64,000 nucleotides of DNA, taken from contig CAKSOL010000009.1 of the NCBI GenBank assembly GCA_934477125.1, positions 62,001 to 126,000 on the forward strand, read 5' to 3'. A model generated the notes under the pieces. The model saw nothing but the letters and a program-made list of their open reading frames with translations, was not told the DNA's origin and searched no databases. Below, one piece after another: positions 16,521 through 24,407 of this stretch (the stretch's first letter is position 1; the number at the start of each line of letters is the position of its first letter). This stretch comes from an uncultured Eubacteriales bacterium. GTDB lineage: Bacteria > Bacillota > Clostridia > Oscillospirales > Acutalibacteraceae. A program made the position numbers and the translations under genes.

Positions 16521-18254
16521 ATGAAAAAGCTGTTGCTCGGAAACGCCGCAGTAGCCCGCGGCGCATATGAAGCGGGAGTAAGAGTGGTATCCTCATATCC
16601 CGGCACACCCAGCACCGAAATCACCGAGAGTATGGTTGAATACCCGGATGTCTATGTTGAATGGGCGCCCAATGAAAAGGTTGCCGCAGAGGTTGCGATA
16701 GGCGCCTCAATAGCAGGCGGCCGCGCGATGTCCTGTATGAAGCACGTAGGTCTTAACGTTATGGCTGATCCGGTTTTCACCGTAAGCTATATCGGAACAA
16801 ACGGCGGATTGGTTTTCTGCGTTGCGGACGACCCCGGTATGCACTCATCCCAGAATGAGCAGGACTCAAGGCATTATGCCGAGGCTGCGAAAATTCCGAT
16901 GCTCGAACCGAGCAATTCGGAGGAATGCAAGGAATTTACACGCAGGGCGTTTGCGCTCAGCGAGGAATTTGACGCGCCGTTTTTCATCCGTCTTTCAACC
17001 CGCGTTTCCCATTCTCAGAGCCTTGTTGAGCTGAAGGACGCGGAAAATGCTGAGCTTAAACCGTATGAAAAAAATATTCCGAAAAACGTTATGATGCCGG
17101 CTATGGCAAAGGGACGTCACGTTGCGGTTGAAAAGCGTATGGAAAAGCTGCGCGAGTTTGCGGAAGGCTGCGAGTTCAACCGCATTGAGCGCAACGGTTC
17201 GCGGATTGGAATTATTGCCGCCGGAACAACATATGTTTATGCAAAAGAGGCTCTCGGAGACAAGGCCGATTATCTTAAATTAGGTCTTGTTTATCCGCTG
17301 CCGGATAAAATGATACGCGACTTTGCGGCATCGGTTGACGAGCTGTGGTGCCTGGAGGAACTTGACCCGGTTATAGAAACGCATATCCGCTCGCTCGGAA
17401 TTGACGTTAAGGGCAAGGAGCATTTCACTCTGCTCGGAGAGTATTCTCAGAATATGATTAAAAAGGCAGTTTTAGGCGAGGACACCGAATGTGCGGCGGA
17501 GGAAAATATTCCTGCCCGTCCGCCGGTGCTTTGCGTTGGCTGTCCGCACAGGGGAACCTTTTATGTTCTCAAAAAGCTCGGACTTACGGTTTCGGGCGAT
17601 ATCGGCTGCTACACCCTCGGCGCGGTTGCTCCCCTTTCAACCGTTGATACAACAATATGTATGGGAGCGTCCGTCAGCGCGGCGCACGGTATGAGCAAAG
17701 TTCGCGGAGCGGAGTTCAACAAAAAGCTCGTTTCGGTTATAGGCGACTCAACCTTTATCCATTCCGGAATTACCGGGCTTATCGACATTGTTTACAACAA
17801 GGGCAGCAACACGGTTATTATCCTTGACAATTCAATCACGGGTATGACCGGACATCAGGACAATCCGACGACCGGCAAAACCATACGCGGAGAGGCAACC
17901 AAGCAGGTTGACCTTGAAAAGCTTTGCCGCGCAGTAGGAGTTGACAGGGTGCGTATCGAGGATCCGTTCGACCTTAAAGGCTTTGAGGCGGCGGTCCGCG
18001 AGGAAACGGCGGCAGACGAACCGTCGGTTATCATTGCCCAGCGTCCCTGCGCTCTGCTCAAAAAGGTAAAATACACGGGGCATTGCGAAATAAGCGAAGA
18101 AAAATGCCGCGGCTGCAAGGCGTGTATGAAGCTCGGCTGCCCGGCTATAAGCTTTGAAAACGGAAAAGCCGTTATTGATAAGGTTCAGTGCAACGGCTGC
18201 GGACTTTGCACCGGCGTATGTCCGTTCGGCGCAATTTCAAAGGAGGAAAACTGA
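16521..18254 (+). CDS. iorA: Indolepyruvate:ferredoxin oxidoreductase, alpha subunit
   Basis: TPP enzyme subunit that oxidatively decarboxylates aryl pyruvates, from Trp, Phe or Tyr transamination, to aryl-acetyl-CoA and reduces ferredoxin. 577 residues: a pyrimidine-binding domain with SSYPGTPSTEI (about 24), a central transketolase-like region, a pyrophosphate-binding domain with GDSTFIHSGITGL and NSITGMTGHQDNP (about 410-450), then two 4Fe-4S clusters at the C terminus (CRGCKACMKLGC and CNGCGLCTGVCP). AAAGG lies before the ATG at 16521. The gene overlaps the start of iorB, as is usual for this pair. Confidence 0.96.
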   Translation: MKKLLLGNAAVARGAYEAGVRVVSSYPGTPSTEITESMVEYPDVYVEWAPNEKVAAEVAIGASIAGGRAMSCMKHVGLNVMADPVFTVSYIGTNGGLVFCVADDPGMHSSQNEQDSRHYAEAAKIPMLEPSNSEECKEFTRRAFALSEEFDAPFFIRLSTRVSHSQSLVELKDAENAELKPYEKNIPKNVMMPAMAKGRHVAVEKRMEKLREFAEGCEFNRIERNGSRIGIIAAGTTYVYAKEALGDKADYLKLGLVYPLPDKMIRDFAASVDELWCLEELDPVIETHIRSLGIDVKGKEHFTLLGEYSQNMIKKAVLGEDTECAAEENIPARPPVLCVGCPHRGTFYVLKKLGLTVSGDIGCYTLGAVAPLSTVDTTICMGASVSAAHGMSKVRGAEFNKKLVSVIGDSTFIHSGITGLIDIVYNKGSNTVIILDNSITGMTGHQDNPTTGKTIRGEATKQVDLEKLCRAVGVDRVRIEDPFDLKGFEAAVREETAADEPSVIIAQRPCALLKKVKYTGHCEISEEKCRGCKACMKLGCPAISFENGKAVIDKVQCNGCGLCTGVCPFGAISKEEN

Positions 18255-18826
18255 TGGCTGCGAAACGTAATATTATGATTGTCGGCGTCGGAGGACAGGG
18301 GACTCTGCTTGCAAGCCGTATTTTAGGCAATACAATAATAGCTCAGGGCTTTGACGTTAAGGTTTCTGAGGTTCACGGTATGAGCCAGCGCGGAGGCAGC
18401 GTTGTCACCTATGTTAAATACGGGGACGATGTCAGCTCTCCGATTATAGATAAGGGCGAGGCAGACTTAATTCTCGCATTTGAAAAGCTGGAGGCTCTGC
18501 GCGCTCTTCCCTATCTCAGAAAGGGCGGAAGAATAATAGTAAACGACCGCTCGATAAACCCGATGCCGGTTATAACCGGCGCTGCGGAATATCCGGCAGG
18601 GATAATAGAAAAGCTTAAAGACTCTGCGGACGTTGTAGCATTAGACGCGCTTTCCCTTGCAGAGCAGGCAGGCAGCGCAAAAGCGGTTAATGTTGTTTTA
18701 ATAGGCGTTTTGGCTCATTCAACCGATATTCCTAAAGAGGTCTGGCTTGAAACCATTCGTTCAACCGTTCCCGAAAAGTTTTTAGCCGTAAATGAAAAGG
18801 CTTTTGAATTAGGCTATGCCGTCTGA
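18254..18826 (+). CDS. iorB: Indolepyruvate:ferredoxin oxidoreductase, beta subunit
   Basis: 190-residue gamma-type subunit of the 2-oxoacid:ferredoxin oxidoreductase family. The start MAAKRNIMIVGVGGQGTLLA and the segment EVHGMSQRGGSVVT (about 41) are characteristic. The ATG at 18254 overlaps the iorA stop (ATGA-type junction), with AGGAGG at 18241-18246. It forms the catalytic heterodimer with IorA. The next gene, a phenylacetate-CoA-ligase homologue, begins 19 bases later. Confidence 0.95.
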   Translation: MAAKRNIMIVGVGGQGTLLASRILGNTIIAQGFDVKVSEVHGMSQRGGSVVTYVKYGDDVSSPIIDKGEADLILAFEKLEALRALPYLRKGGRIIVNDRSINPMPVITGAAEYPAGIIEKLKDSADVVALDALSLAEQAGSAKAVNVVLIGVLAHSTDIPKEVWLETIRSTVPEKFLAVNEKAFELGYAV

Positions 18827-18845
18827 AACGGAGGAAAACAAAAAT

Positions 18846-20150
18846 ATGGCAATGTGGAATGAAAAGGAAGAAACCCTTTCGCGCAGTGAGCTTGAGGCAC
18901 TGCAAAGCGAAAGGCTTATATGGCAGGTAAAGCGGATGTACGAAAAGGTAGAGTGCTTCCGGAACAGAATGGACGAGGCAGGGCTTACCCCTGACGACAT
19001 TCACGGAATAGCGGACCTTTCAAAGCTGCCGTTCTCCTATAAAAAGGATCTTCGGGATTATTACCCCTACGGTCTGTTTGCCGAGCCGCTTAAAAACATC
19101 GTCAGAATTCACGCGTCCTCCGGAACAACCGGAAAGCGAATTGTTGTCGGATATACAAGGCACGATCTTGAAATGTGGGCTGATTGCTTTGCGCGTATGC
19201 TGACCGCGATAGGAGCGGACAGCAGCGATATAATTCAGGTTTCCTACGGCTACGGCTTATTTACCGGCGGTCTCGGAGCGCACGGCGGAGCAGAGCGTAT
19301 CGGAGCTACCGTTATACCGATGTCATCCGGAAATACGGCGCTGCAAATACAGAATATGATTGATTTCGGCGCTACCGTTCTTTGCTGCACTCCGTCCTAT
19401 GCCATGTATCTCGGCGAGGAGGTCGAACGCGCAGGACTTAAAGATAAGCTCAAGCTGAAAGCCGGAATTTTCGGCGCAGAGCCCTGGAGCGAGAGTATGC
19501 GCCGCGAAATCGAGGATAAGCTCGGAATAAAGGCTTATGACATATACGGTCTTTCGGAAATTTTAGGTCCGGGGGTCGGCTGCGAATGCAGCGAGCAGGC
19601 TGGAATGCACATCTGGGAGGACCACTTTATTCCCGAAATAATCGATCCGGATACCGGCGAGGTTCTGCCCGAAGGCTCTACCGGCGAGCTGGTGCTGACG
19701 ACCATAACCAAAGAGGGATTCCCGGTTATACGCTACCGCACGCGCGACATCTGCTCTCTTGACTATACCCCATGCAAATGCGGAAGAACCCACGTTCGTA
19801 TGAAGAAACCGAGCGGCAGAAGCGACGATATGCTGATTATCCGCGGCGTTAATGTGTTCCCCTCTCAAATTGAGGAGGTTCTGCTCTCGATAGGCGGCGG
19901 AGAAATAACCCCGAACTATTTAATCAGAATAGACCGCGTTGACAATACCGATACATTTGACCTCGACGTTGAAATGAGTGAGGCGCTTTTTGCCGATGAT
20001 GTAAAGTCAATATCACACGTTGAAAAAACAATAGCCGAAAAGCTGCGTTCCGCTCTCGGTCTCGGAGTCAGGGTTCACCTTGTCAATCCGAAATCAATAG
20101 TCAGAAGTGAGGGCAAAGCAAAGCGGGTTATTGATAACCGCAAGATTTAA
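18846..20150 (+). CDS. Phenylacetate-CoA ligase (PaaK-like)
   Basis: 434 residues of the PaaK branch of adenylate-forming enzymes, which interconvert aryl acetates and aryl-acetyl-CoA with ATP. Motifs: HASSGTTGKRIVVGYT (about 89), YGLSEILGPGVGCEC (about 236) and GRSDDMLIIRGVNVFPSQIE (about 322). The ATG at 18846 follows GGAGG at 18830-18834. In anaerobes this gene beside iorAB probably runs toward aryl acetate and ATP, completing an aromatic amino acid fermentation. That direction is inferred from context. Confidence 0.93.
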   Translation: MAMWNEKEETLSRSELEALQSERLIWQVKRMYEKVECFRNRMDEAGLTPDDIHGIADLSKLPFSYKKDLRDYYPYGLFAEPLKNIVRIHASSGTTGKRIVVGYTRHDLEMWADCFARMLTAIGADSSDIIQVSYGYGLFTGGLGAHGGAERIGATVIPMSSGNTALQIQNMIDFGATVLCCTPSYAMYLGEEVERAGLKDKLKLKAGIFGAEPWSESMRREIEDKLGIKAYDIYGLSEILGPGVGCECSEQAGMHIWEDHFIPEIIDPDTGEVLPEGSTGELVLTTITKEGFPVIRYRTRDICSLDYTPCKCGRTHVRMKKPSGRSDDMLIIRGVNVFPSQIEEVLLSIGGGEITPNYLIRIDRVDNTDTFDLDVEMSEALFADDVKSISHVEKTIAEKLRSALGLGVRVHLVNPKSIVRSEGKAKRVIDNRKI

Positions 20151-20161
20151 GGAGGATTTTT

Positions 20162-20593
20162 ATGCTGGTTAAACAGGTTTCTGCTTTTGTTGAAAATAAA
20201 ACCGGAAGGCTTACCGAGCTTGCAGACGTTCTTGCAGAGCGGCATATTGACATCAGCGCTCTTTCTCTGGCAGACGCTGCGGAATACGGCGTTGTCCGAA
20301 TGATAGTAAGCGACCCGGAGCGTGCGGTTGAGGCTCTGCGCGAAAACGGAGTCGTCTGCAAAATAACGACCTCCATTGCAGTTGCTATGGAGGATATTCC
20401 GGGCGGCTTTGCCGGCGCGCTGCACCTTTTGACAGACCGCGGAATAGAAATAAAATATATGTATGCCTGCATAGGTCATACGCCCGGCAAGGCGCTTATG
20501 ATTCTCAGCGTTGACGATCCCGAAATTGCCGATACAATGCTTGCCGAAACCGATAACGGTTCAGTTAATCCGAAAGAAATATATCGGCTGTAA
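20162..20593 (+). CDS. Tandem ACT-domain protein
   Basis: 143 residues made of two ACT folds: about 1-68 (VKQVSAFVENKTGRLTELAD) and 70-135 (AVAMEDIPGGFAGALHLLTD). ACT pairs bind amino acids and act as allosteric sensors. Proteins of this form commonly follow iorAB and paaK, so it may sense an aromatic amino acid and tune the pathway. AAGGAGG precedes the ATG. It ends the operon before two strong hairpins. Confidence 0.9.
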   Translation: MLVKQVSAFVENKTGRLTELADVLAERHIDISALSLADAAEYGVVRMIVSDPERAVEALRENGVVCKITTSIAVAMEDIPGGFAGALHLLTDRGIEIKYMYACIGHTPGKALMILSVDDPEIADTMLAETDNGSVNPKEIYRL

Positions 20594-20607
20594 AAATCAA
20601 AAAGTAT

Positions 20608-20662
20608 AAGCCCCCGGCGTATCGCGTCCGTTTTTCAGCGGCTTGCGATACGCCGGGGGCTT
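20608..20662. terminator. Perfect 18-bp stem hairpin after the ior operon
   Basis: The arms at 20608-20625 and 20645-20662 are exact reverse complements, GC-rich, with a 19-base loop. Only a short T run follows. It may protect the 3' end of the mRNA or act with the next hairpin. Confidence 0.7.
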
Positions 20663-20668
20663 CAGCTA

Positions 20669-20710
20669 ATGCCGCACGGAGCTTTAAAGGCTTTACGTGC
20701 GGTATTTTTT
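20669..20710. terminator. Rho-independent terminator between ACT and HMA genes
   Basis: ATGCCGCACG (20669-20678) pairs with CGTGCGGTAT (20696-20705) apart from one G-T pair. A run of T follows on the plus strand, 9 bases before the end of the convergent HMA gene. Confidence 0.75.
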
Positions 20711-20718
20711 ATTGGGAT

Positions 20719-20973
20719 TTACTTAGAGAAAAGATGAAATCCCCTGTTTTTCTGTTCTTCAAAGCTGATGCTTTTCAGCTCATAACCGGTATTTCCGATA
20801 ACGGTTTTTAAGGCTTCCTCATCCAAAGCGGCTTCGGACAGTATCACAGTTTCCCCCTTGCCATGAGAGGAGGACACCTTTTTTACCTTGAAATTCTGTC
20901 TTATTGCGTCGTTTATATGCGATTCGCACATTCCGCACATCATACCGTCTATTTTAAGTGTTGTTTTAATCAT
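20719..20973 (-). CDS. Heavy-metal-associated (HMA) domain protein, CopZ-like
   Basis: 84 residues. It has the ferredoxin-like HMA fold with a GMMCGMCESH metal site (CxxC at residues 13-16), normally for Cu(I). The rest reads like the standard HMA domain plus a short charged tail. No copper ATPase is in the window. It follows a 37-residue open frame that overlaps its start by 8 bases, and an ABC transporter operon upstream, so it may be co-transcribed with these. Confidence 0.88.
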   Translation of the reverse strand: MIKTTLKIDGMMCGMCESHINDAIRQNFKVKKVSSSHGKGETVILSEAALDEEALKTVIGNTGYELKSISFEEQKNRGFHLFSK

Positions 20974-21079
20974 CTCTACGACCGTCCTTACCTATAAGGT
21001 ATTTTCTTACCGAACGCGCAGCGGCGGTAAGCGCCGCTGCTGCCGCCGTATATGCAATTCCGAAAAAGATATCATTCAT
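20966..21079 (-). CDS. Possible 37-residue membrane peptide between ABC permease and HMA genes
   Basis: An ATG at 21079, preceded by GGAG with 8-base spacing, opens a frame beginning MNDIFFGIAYTAAAAALTAA and ending RRDD. It starts 5 bases after the permease stop and overlaps the HMA start by 8 bases, the arrangement of coupled genes. The N-terminal 20 residues are hydrophobic and Ala-rich; the rest is basic. I do not recognise a family, and it is too short to be certain. Confidence 0.45.
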   Translation of the reverse strand: MNDIFFGIAYTAAAAALTAAARSVRKYLIGKDGRRDD

Positions 21080-21084
21080 AAGCC

Positions 21085-23364
21085 TTACTCCGCGCCTTTA
21101 AGCGCCTCGACCATATCGATTTTTTTATTCATTCTTGCAACCATCAGGCTGACAAGCAGCGATACTCCGAGGGTCAGTATAATTCCGATAACAAAGGTTA
21201 CCGGGGTTATATACATCTTCATTTCATACTCCGGAGCAAGCTTTTTAAGAAGATAATCAAGGGTCAAAACGCCGAGCGGCGTTCCTATTGTAATTCCGAT
21301 AACCGAAAGCCACAAATTCTGACCGATAAGCAGCTTGCCTATTCTGCCGTCCTTAAAGCCTACGACCTTTAGGGTCGCCATTTCCCTGTAACGCTCGGTA
21401 TAGCTCATAGCGCCGAGGTTATAAAGAACAACTATTCCGAGAACGAGCGCACCGCCAATAAGAACGAATATCATAGAATTCATAAGCTCTAAAAATGTGT
21501 CAAACGAATCCATTATGGCTTTCTTGGTCTGAACGGTTTTTATCGCGCTGTCGCTTGCAATGTTAGCCTTTTCGGTATCGGTATAAACCGTATCCGGAAC
21601 ATATGAAATGCCGATTTTTTCCGCATACTTATCGGTTATAACGACACATTCCTCGGTGCTTCTTATAATTCCTTTCAGTTTCAGAGAATACTTTTTATCC
21701 GTGCCGAAGGGCTTTAGCGTAAAGGAGTCTCCGGGTTTCAGTCCGAATTCGTCCGCAAGTCTCATACAGATATATGCGCCGTCGTCAGATATTCTCGCAT
21801 ATCCCTTGTTTTCGTCCGGGAAACGTACCATATCGTTTTTCAGCGAATAAATATCAAGCGAAACTGTTTTTTCCTCTATCTGAACGCCTACCGCGGCGCT
21901 GCTGTCACCCTTATACTTTTCGGCTATCCCGTTCCGTTCTTCCAAAGTCGCATTTTCGGCAAGGTATATACGCGTGTTATAGTGAAGTGCCCCGTTATAG
22001 TATGTATCGAGGAATGAACCCATGGTATCCCTCATACCGAGCGAGCCGATTATAAGAATCATACATCCGACAATTCCGACAAGGCTCATAGCCGTTCTCG
22101 ACTTATGGCGCATCGTATCGCGGAAATTCCATCTTGAACCGAATGAAAGCTTATGGAACCAGCCTGTTTTTTCTATTGCAAACGGCTTGAACTTCTTAGG
22201 CGTATACGGGCGCAGCGCGTCCGCAGCAGTACCTCTGAGCATTTTATTAACCGAAAGGAAACCGATAAAGGTAAGCATTGCGATTATCAGAACAACCGTT
22301 ATAACGCAGAAACCGGGCATATACAGCTTCCATTTCTGCATATCAAAATATGTTCCCATCATACCGTTCGGATTCATAATAAAATACGCGATGCCGTAGC
22401 CGAGGAAAATTCCCAATGCCGAACCGATAATTCCGATAATAAAGGCATAAAATGTATAGTGAACGAGTATTCTCCTGTCCTTAAAGCCGAGAGCCTTTAA
22501 TGTACCTATCTGAGTTTTTTCCTTTGCCGTCAGTCTGTGCATGGTTGTAACCATTGTCAGTACGGCAATAAGCAGGAAAAGCACAGGCAGTATAAGTCCC
22601 ATTGTCTTGCCCTCGTCAGCCTCTCCGCGGGCAAGCGAGTAAGAACCGACCTCATCCTTTGTAAGAATAAGAGAGGTTTTTCCGAGAGCCTTGTCCGCCT
22701 TTTCGGTAAATTTCTTCTTATCCATATCGGAGATAACGTTTATCTGAGTATAATAATCCGTTCCTGCGATTTTTTCATAGAAAGCGGGCGAAATATAAGC
22801 AAAACCGAAGGTTGTATAGTCAGGCATAAGCTGACTTGAATCTCTGACACAGATTAGATACTCCGAGGATTTTATAAGACCCTTAATTTTACACTTGATT
22901 ACGAAGTTTTTATATTTCAGGGTAATTTCATCGCCGGTTTTAAGCTGGTTTACCGATGCATATTTATCGGAAAGCCAAACGCTCTCGGTATCGTTTTTAT
23001 CATATTTTTCGCCGGATATTATTTTAAGTCCCGAAACATCGGCGTTTTCGGTTACGGTAAGGGATACTGCGTCGCCGTTTCTTTCTTCAACATCAGCATT
23101 GAAATATATATACCGCGATGCCTTTTCAACGCCGTCTATATCCTTTATTTTTTCCAAATCCTCTGCCGAAAAGCCAGACTCGGAAACAATACGGTAATCA
23201 GCAAAGCCGGTTTCCTTATAGAAGCTATCGGTATTTTTTTCGATACTCACCCATTCGATGTTAAAGCCGACAAAAACACCTATGCCGAGGGTAATCATAA
23301 TTATCATAGAGATAAACTGCGCTCTGTAAAGGCCGATTGTCCGCCAAAGTTTTTTTAACAGCAT
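21085..23364 (-). CDS. ABC transporter permease with two FtsX-like domains
   Basis: 759 residues. A first membrane helix (about 13-33) is followed by a large extracytoplasmic region, then FtsX core 1 with helices at about 250-370 and the cytoplasmic coupling motif EKTQIGTLKALGFKDRRI. A second extracytoplasmic region and FtsX core 2 (about 630-755) follow, with YREMATLKVVGFKDGRIGKL. This is the MacB/LolC-like mechanotransmission class rather than a classical importer. The substrate is unknown; peptide or lipoprotein handling is typical. It pairs with the ATPase directly upstream. Confidence 0.9.
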   Translation of the reverse strand: MLLKKLWRTIGLYRAQFISMIIMITLGIGVFVGFNIEWVSIEKNTDSFYKETGFADYRIVSESGFSAEDLEKIKDIDGVEKASRYIYFNADVEERNGDAVSLTVTENADVSGLKIISGEKYDKNDTESVWLSDKYASVNQLKTGDEITLKYKNFVIKCKIKGLIKSSEYLICVRDSSQLMPDYTTFGFAYISPAFYEKIAGTDYYTQINVISDMDKKKFTEKADKALGKTSLILTKDEVGSYSLARGEADEGKTMGLILPVLFLLIAVLTMVTTMHRLTAKEKTQIGTLKALGFKDRRILVHYTFYAFIIGIIGSALGIFLGYGIAYFIMNPNGMMGTYFDMQKWKLYMPGFCVITVVLIIAMLTFIGFLSVNKMLRGTAADALRPYTPKKFKPFAIEKTGWFHKLSFGSRWNFRDTMRHKSRTAMSLVGIVGCMILIIGSLGMRDTMGSFLDTYYNGALHYNTRIYLAENATLEERNGIAEKYKGDSSAAVGVQIEEKTVSLDIYSLKNDMVRFPDENKGYARISDDGAYICMRLADEFGLKPGDSFTLKPFGTDKKYSLKLKGIIRSTEECVVITDKYAEKIGISYVPDTVYTDTEKANIASDSAIKTVQTKKAIMDSFDTFLELMNSMIFVLIGGALVLGIVVLYNLGAMSYTERYREMATLKVVGFKDGRIGKLLIGQNLWLSVIGITIGTPLGVLTLDYLLKKLAPEYEMKMYITPVTFVIGIILTLGVSLLVSLMVARMNKKIDMVEALKGAE

Positions 23365-23377
23365 ATATCTCCCGCCT

Positions 23378-24079
23378 TTACCAGTCTATTTCATCCGCAG
23401 ACATCGGGCTCTCCTGAGCCTCGGTTGAAACTATTTTGCCGTTTTTGACCCTTACAACGATATCAGCCATTTTTGCTATATTCTGATTATGCGTCACTAT
23501 TATGATAGTTTTGCCGTATTCCCTCGCCATTCTGAGAAGAAGCTTTAACACCATAACGCCGGTTTCCGAGTCAAGCGCACCGGTAGGCTCGTCACAGAGC
23601 AGTATTTTCGGATTTTTGGCAAGCGCTCTCGCAATCGACACTCTCTGCTGCTCGCCGCCCGAAAGCTCTGAGGGGAAGTTTTTGAGATGGTCGGAAAGTC
23701 CGACCTCCTCCAGCATTTTAGTTGCCGAAAGGGAATTTTTCGCGATTTCATCGACCAATTTAACGTTCTCATGAACGGTAAGAGTCGGAACAAGGTTATA
23801 AAACTGGAAAACAAATCCGACCTTTTCGGCACGGTATTCCGCAAGCTCGTCGTTTGACAGAGATGAAATATCCTTTCCGTCAACAACAACCTTACCGCCG
23901 GTCGGGCTGTCAAGTCCGCCGAGAAGATTTAAAAGGGTGCTTTTCCCCGCTCCGCTCGGACCTAAAACGACTACAAACTTTCCATCCTCGATGCTGAGGT
24001 CTACATTATCAAGAGCATATTGCTCGTGGTCGCCGCTTTTGTATACCCGGCTGACATTTTTTAATTCTATTAAGGCCAT
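23378..24079 (-). CDS. ABC transporter ATP-binding protein (MacB/LolD type)
   Basis: 233 residues from the ATG at 24079, which follows AAAGGAGG; reading further upstream would run into the preceding terminator. Walker A is GPSGAGKSTLL (about 39), the Q-loop VFQFYNLVP, the signature LSGGEQQRVSIARALAKNP (about 143), Walker B ILLCDEPTGALD (about 163) and the switch His in VTHN. It energises the permease that begins 13 bases downstream. The short interval suggests a two-gene transporter operon. Confidence 0.94.
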   Translation of the reverse strand: MALIELKNVSRVYKSGDHEQYALDNVDLSIEDGKFVVVLGPSGAGKSTLLNLLGGLDSPTGGKVVVDGKDISSLSNDELAEYRAEKVGFVFQFYNLVPTLTVHENVKLVDEIAKNSLSATKMLEEVGLSDHLKNFPSELSGGEQQRVSIARALAKNPKILLCDEPTGALDSETGVMVLKLLLRMAREYGKTIIIVTHNQNIAKMADIVVRVKNGKIVSTEAQESPMSADEIDW

Positions 24080-24100
24080 TTGCCTTCCTCCTTTAATAAC

Positions 24101-24130
24101 AAACGGGAGACGTCTCAGCGTCTCCCGTTT
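24101..24130 (-). terminator. Hairpin terminator between feo operon and ABC genes
   Basis: AAACGGGAGACG (24101-24112) and CGTCTCCCGTTT (24119-24130) form a perfect 12-bp stem with a 6-base loop, just after the Cys-rich gene. Confidence 0.7.
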
Positions 24131-24134
24131 GTTT

Positions 24135-24305
24135 CTATTTTTTGTGGCAGGAGCCGCCCATGGGGCAATGCCCGCAGTTTCCGCCGCAGGTCGATTTGCC
24201 CGCTTTTCTGTCCTTGCGCAGCTTCGCAATAATAAAAACGACAATGCAAACAATAACAAGGCTGATTAGAATTGTTGCAAGATTTTTGATAAGCCAAGGC
24301 AGCAT
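24135..24305 (-). CDS. FeoB-associated Cys-rich membrane protein
   Basis: 56 residues: one membrane helix (about 8-28, LATILISLVIVCIVVFIIAK), then a basic tail ending TCGGNCGHCPMGGSCHKK with four cysteines. This is the FeoB-associated Cys-rich family, which replaces FeoC in many clostridia. The ATG at 24305 follows AAAGGAG; an earlier in-frame start has no ribosome site. The tail probably handles iron or a cluster near FeoB, but the function is unproven. Confidence 0.88.
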   Translation of the reverse strand: MLPWLIKNLATILISLVIVCIVVFIIAKLRKDRKAGKSTCGGNCGHCPMGGSCHKK

Positions 24306-24320
24306 AACAGTCACTCCTTT

Positions 24321-24371
24321 AAGTTGCATAGGCAAGCGGGAATAATCCGAATCCGTTTTTGAATGCAACTT
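24321..24371. repeat. 9-bp inverted repeat in the feoB/Cys-rich interval
   Basis: AAGTTGCAT (24321-24329) recurs as ATGCAACTT (24363-24371). The pair brackets a second partial dyad (CGGGAA and TTCCCG). It may form an mRNA structure between feoB and the Cys-rich gene. Confidence 0.4.
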
Positions 24372-24407
24372 TCCCGCATTGCCGCGTTAAAATACTCGTT
24401 AATCCTT

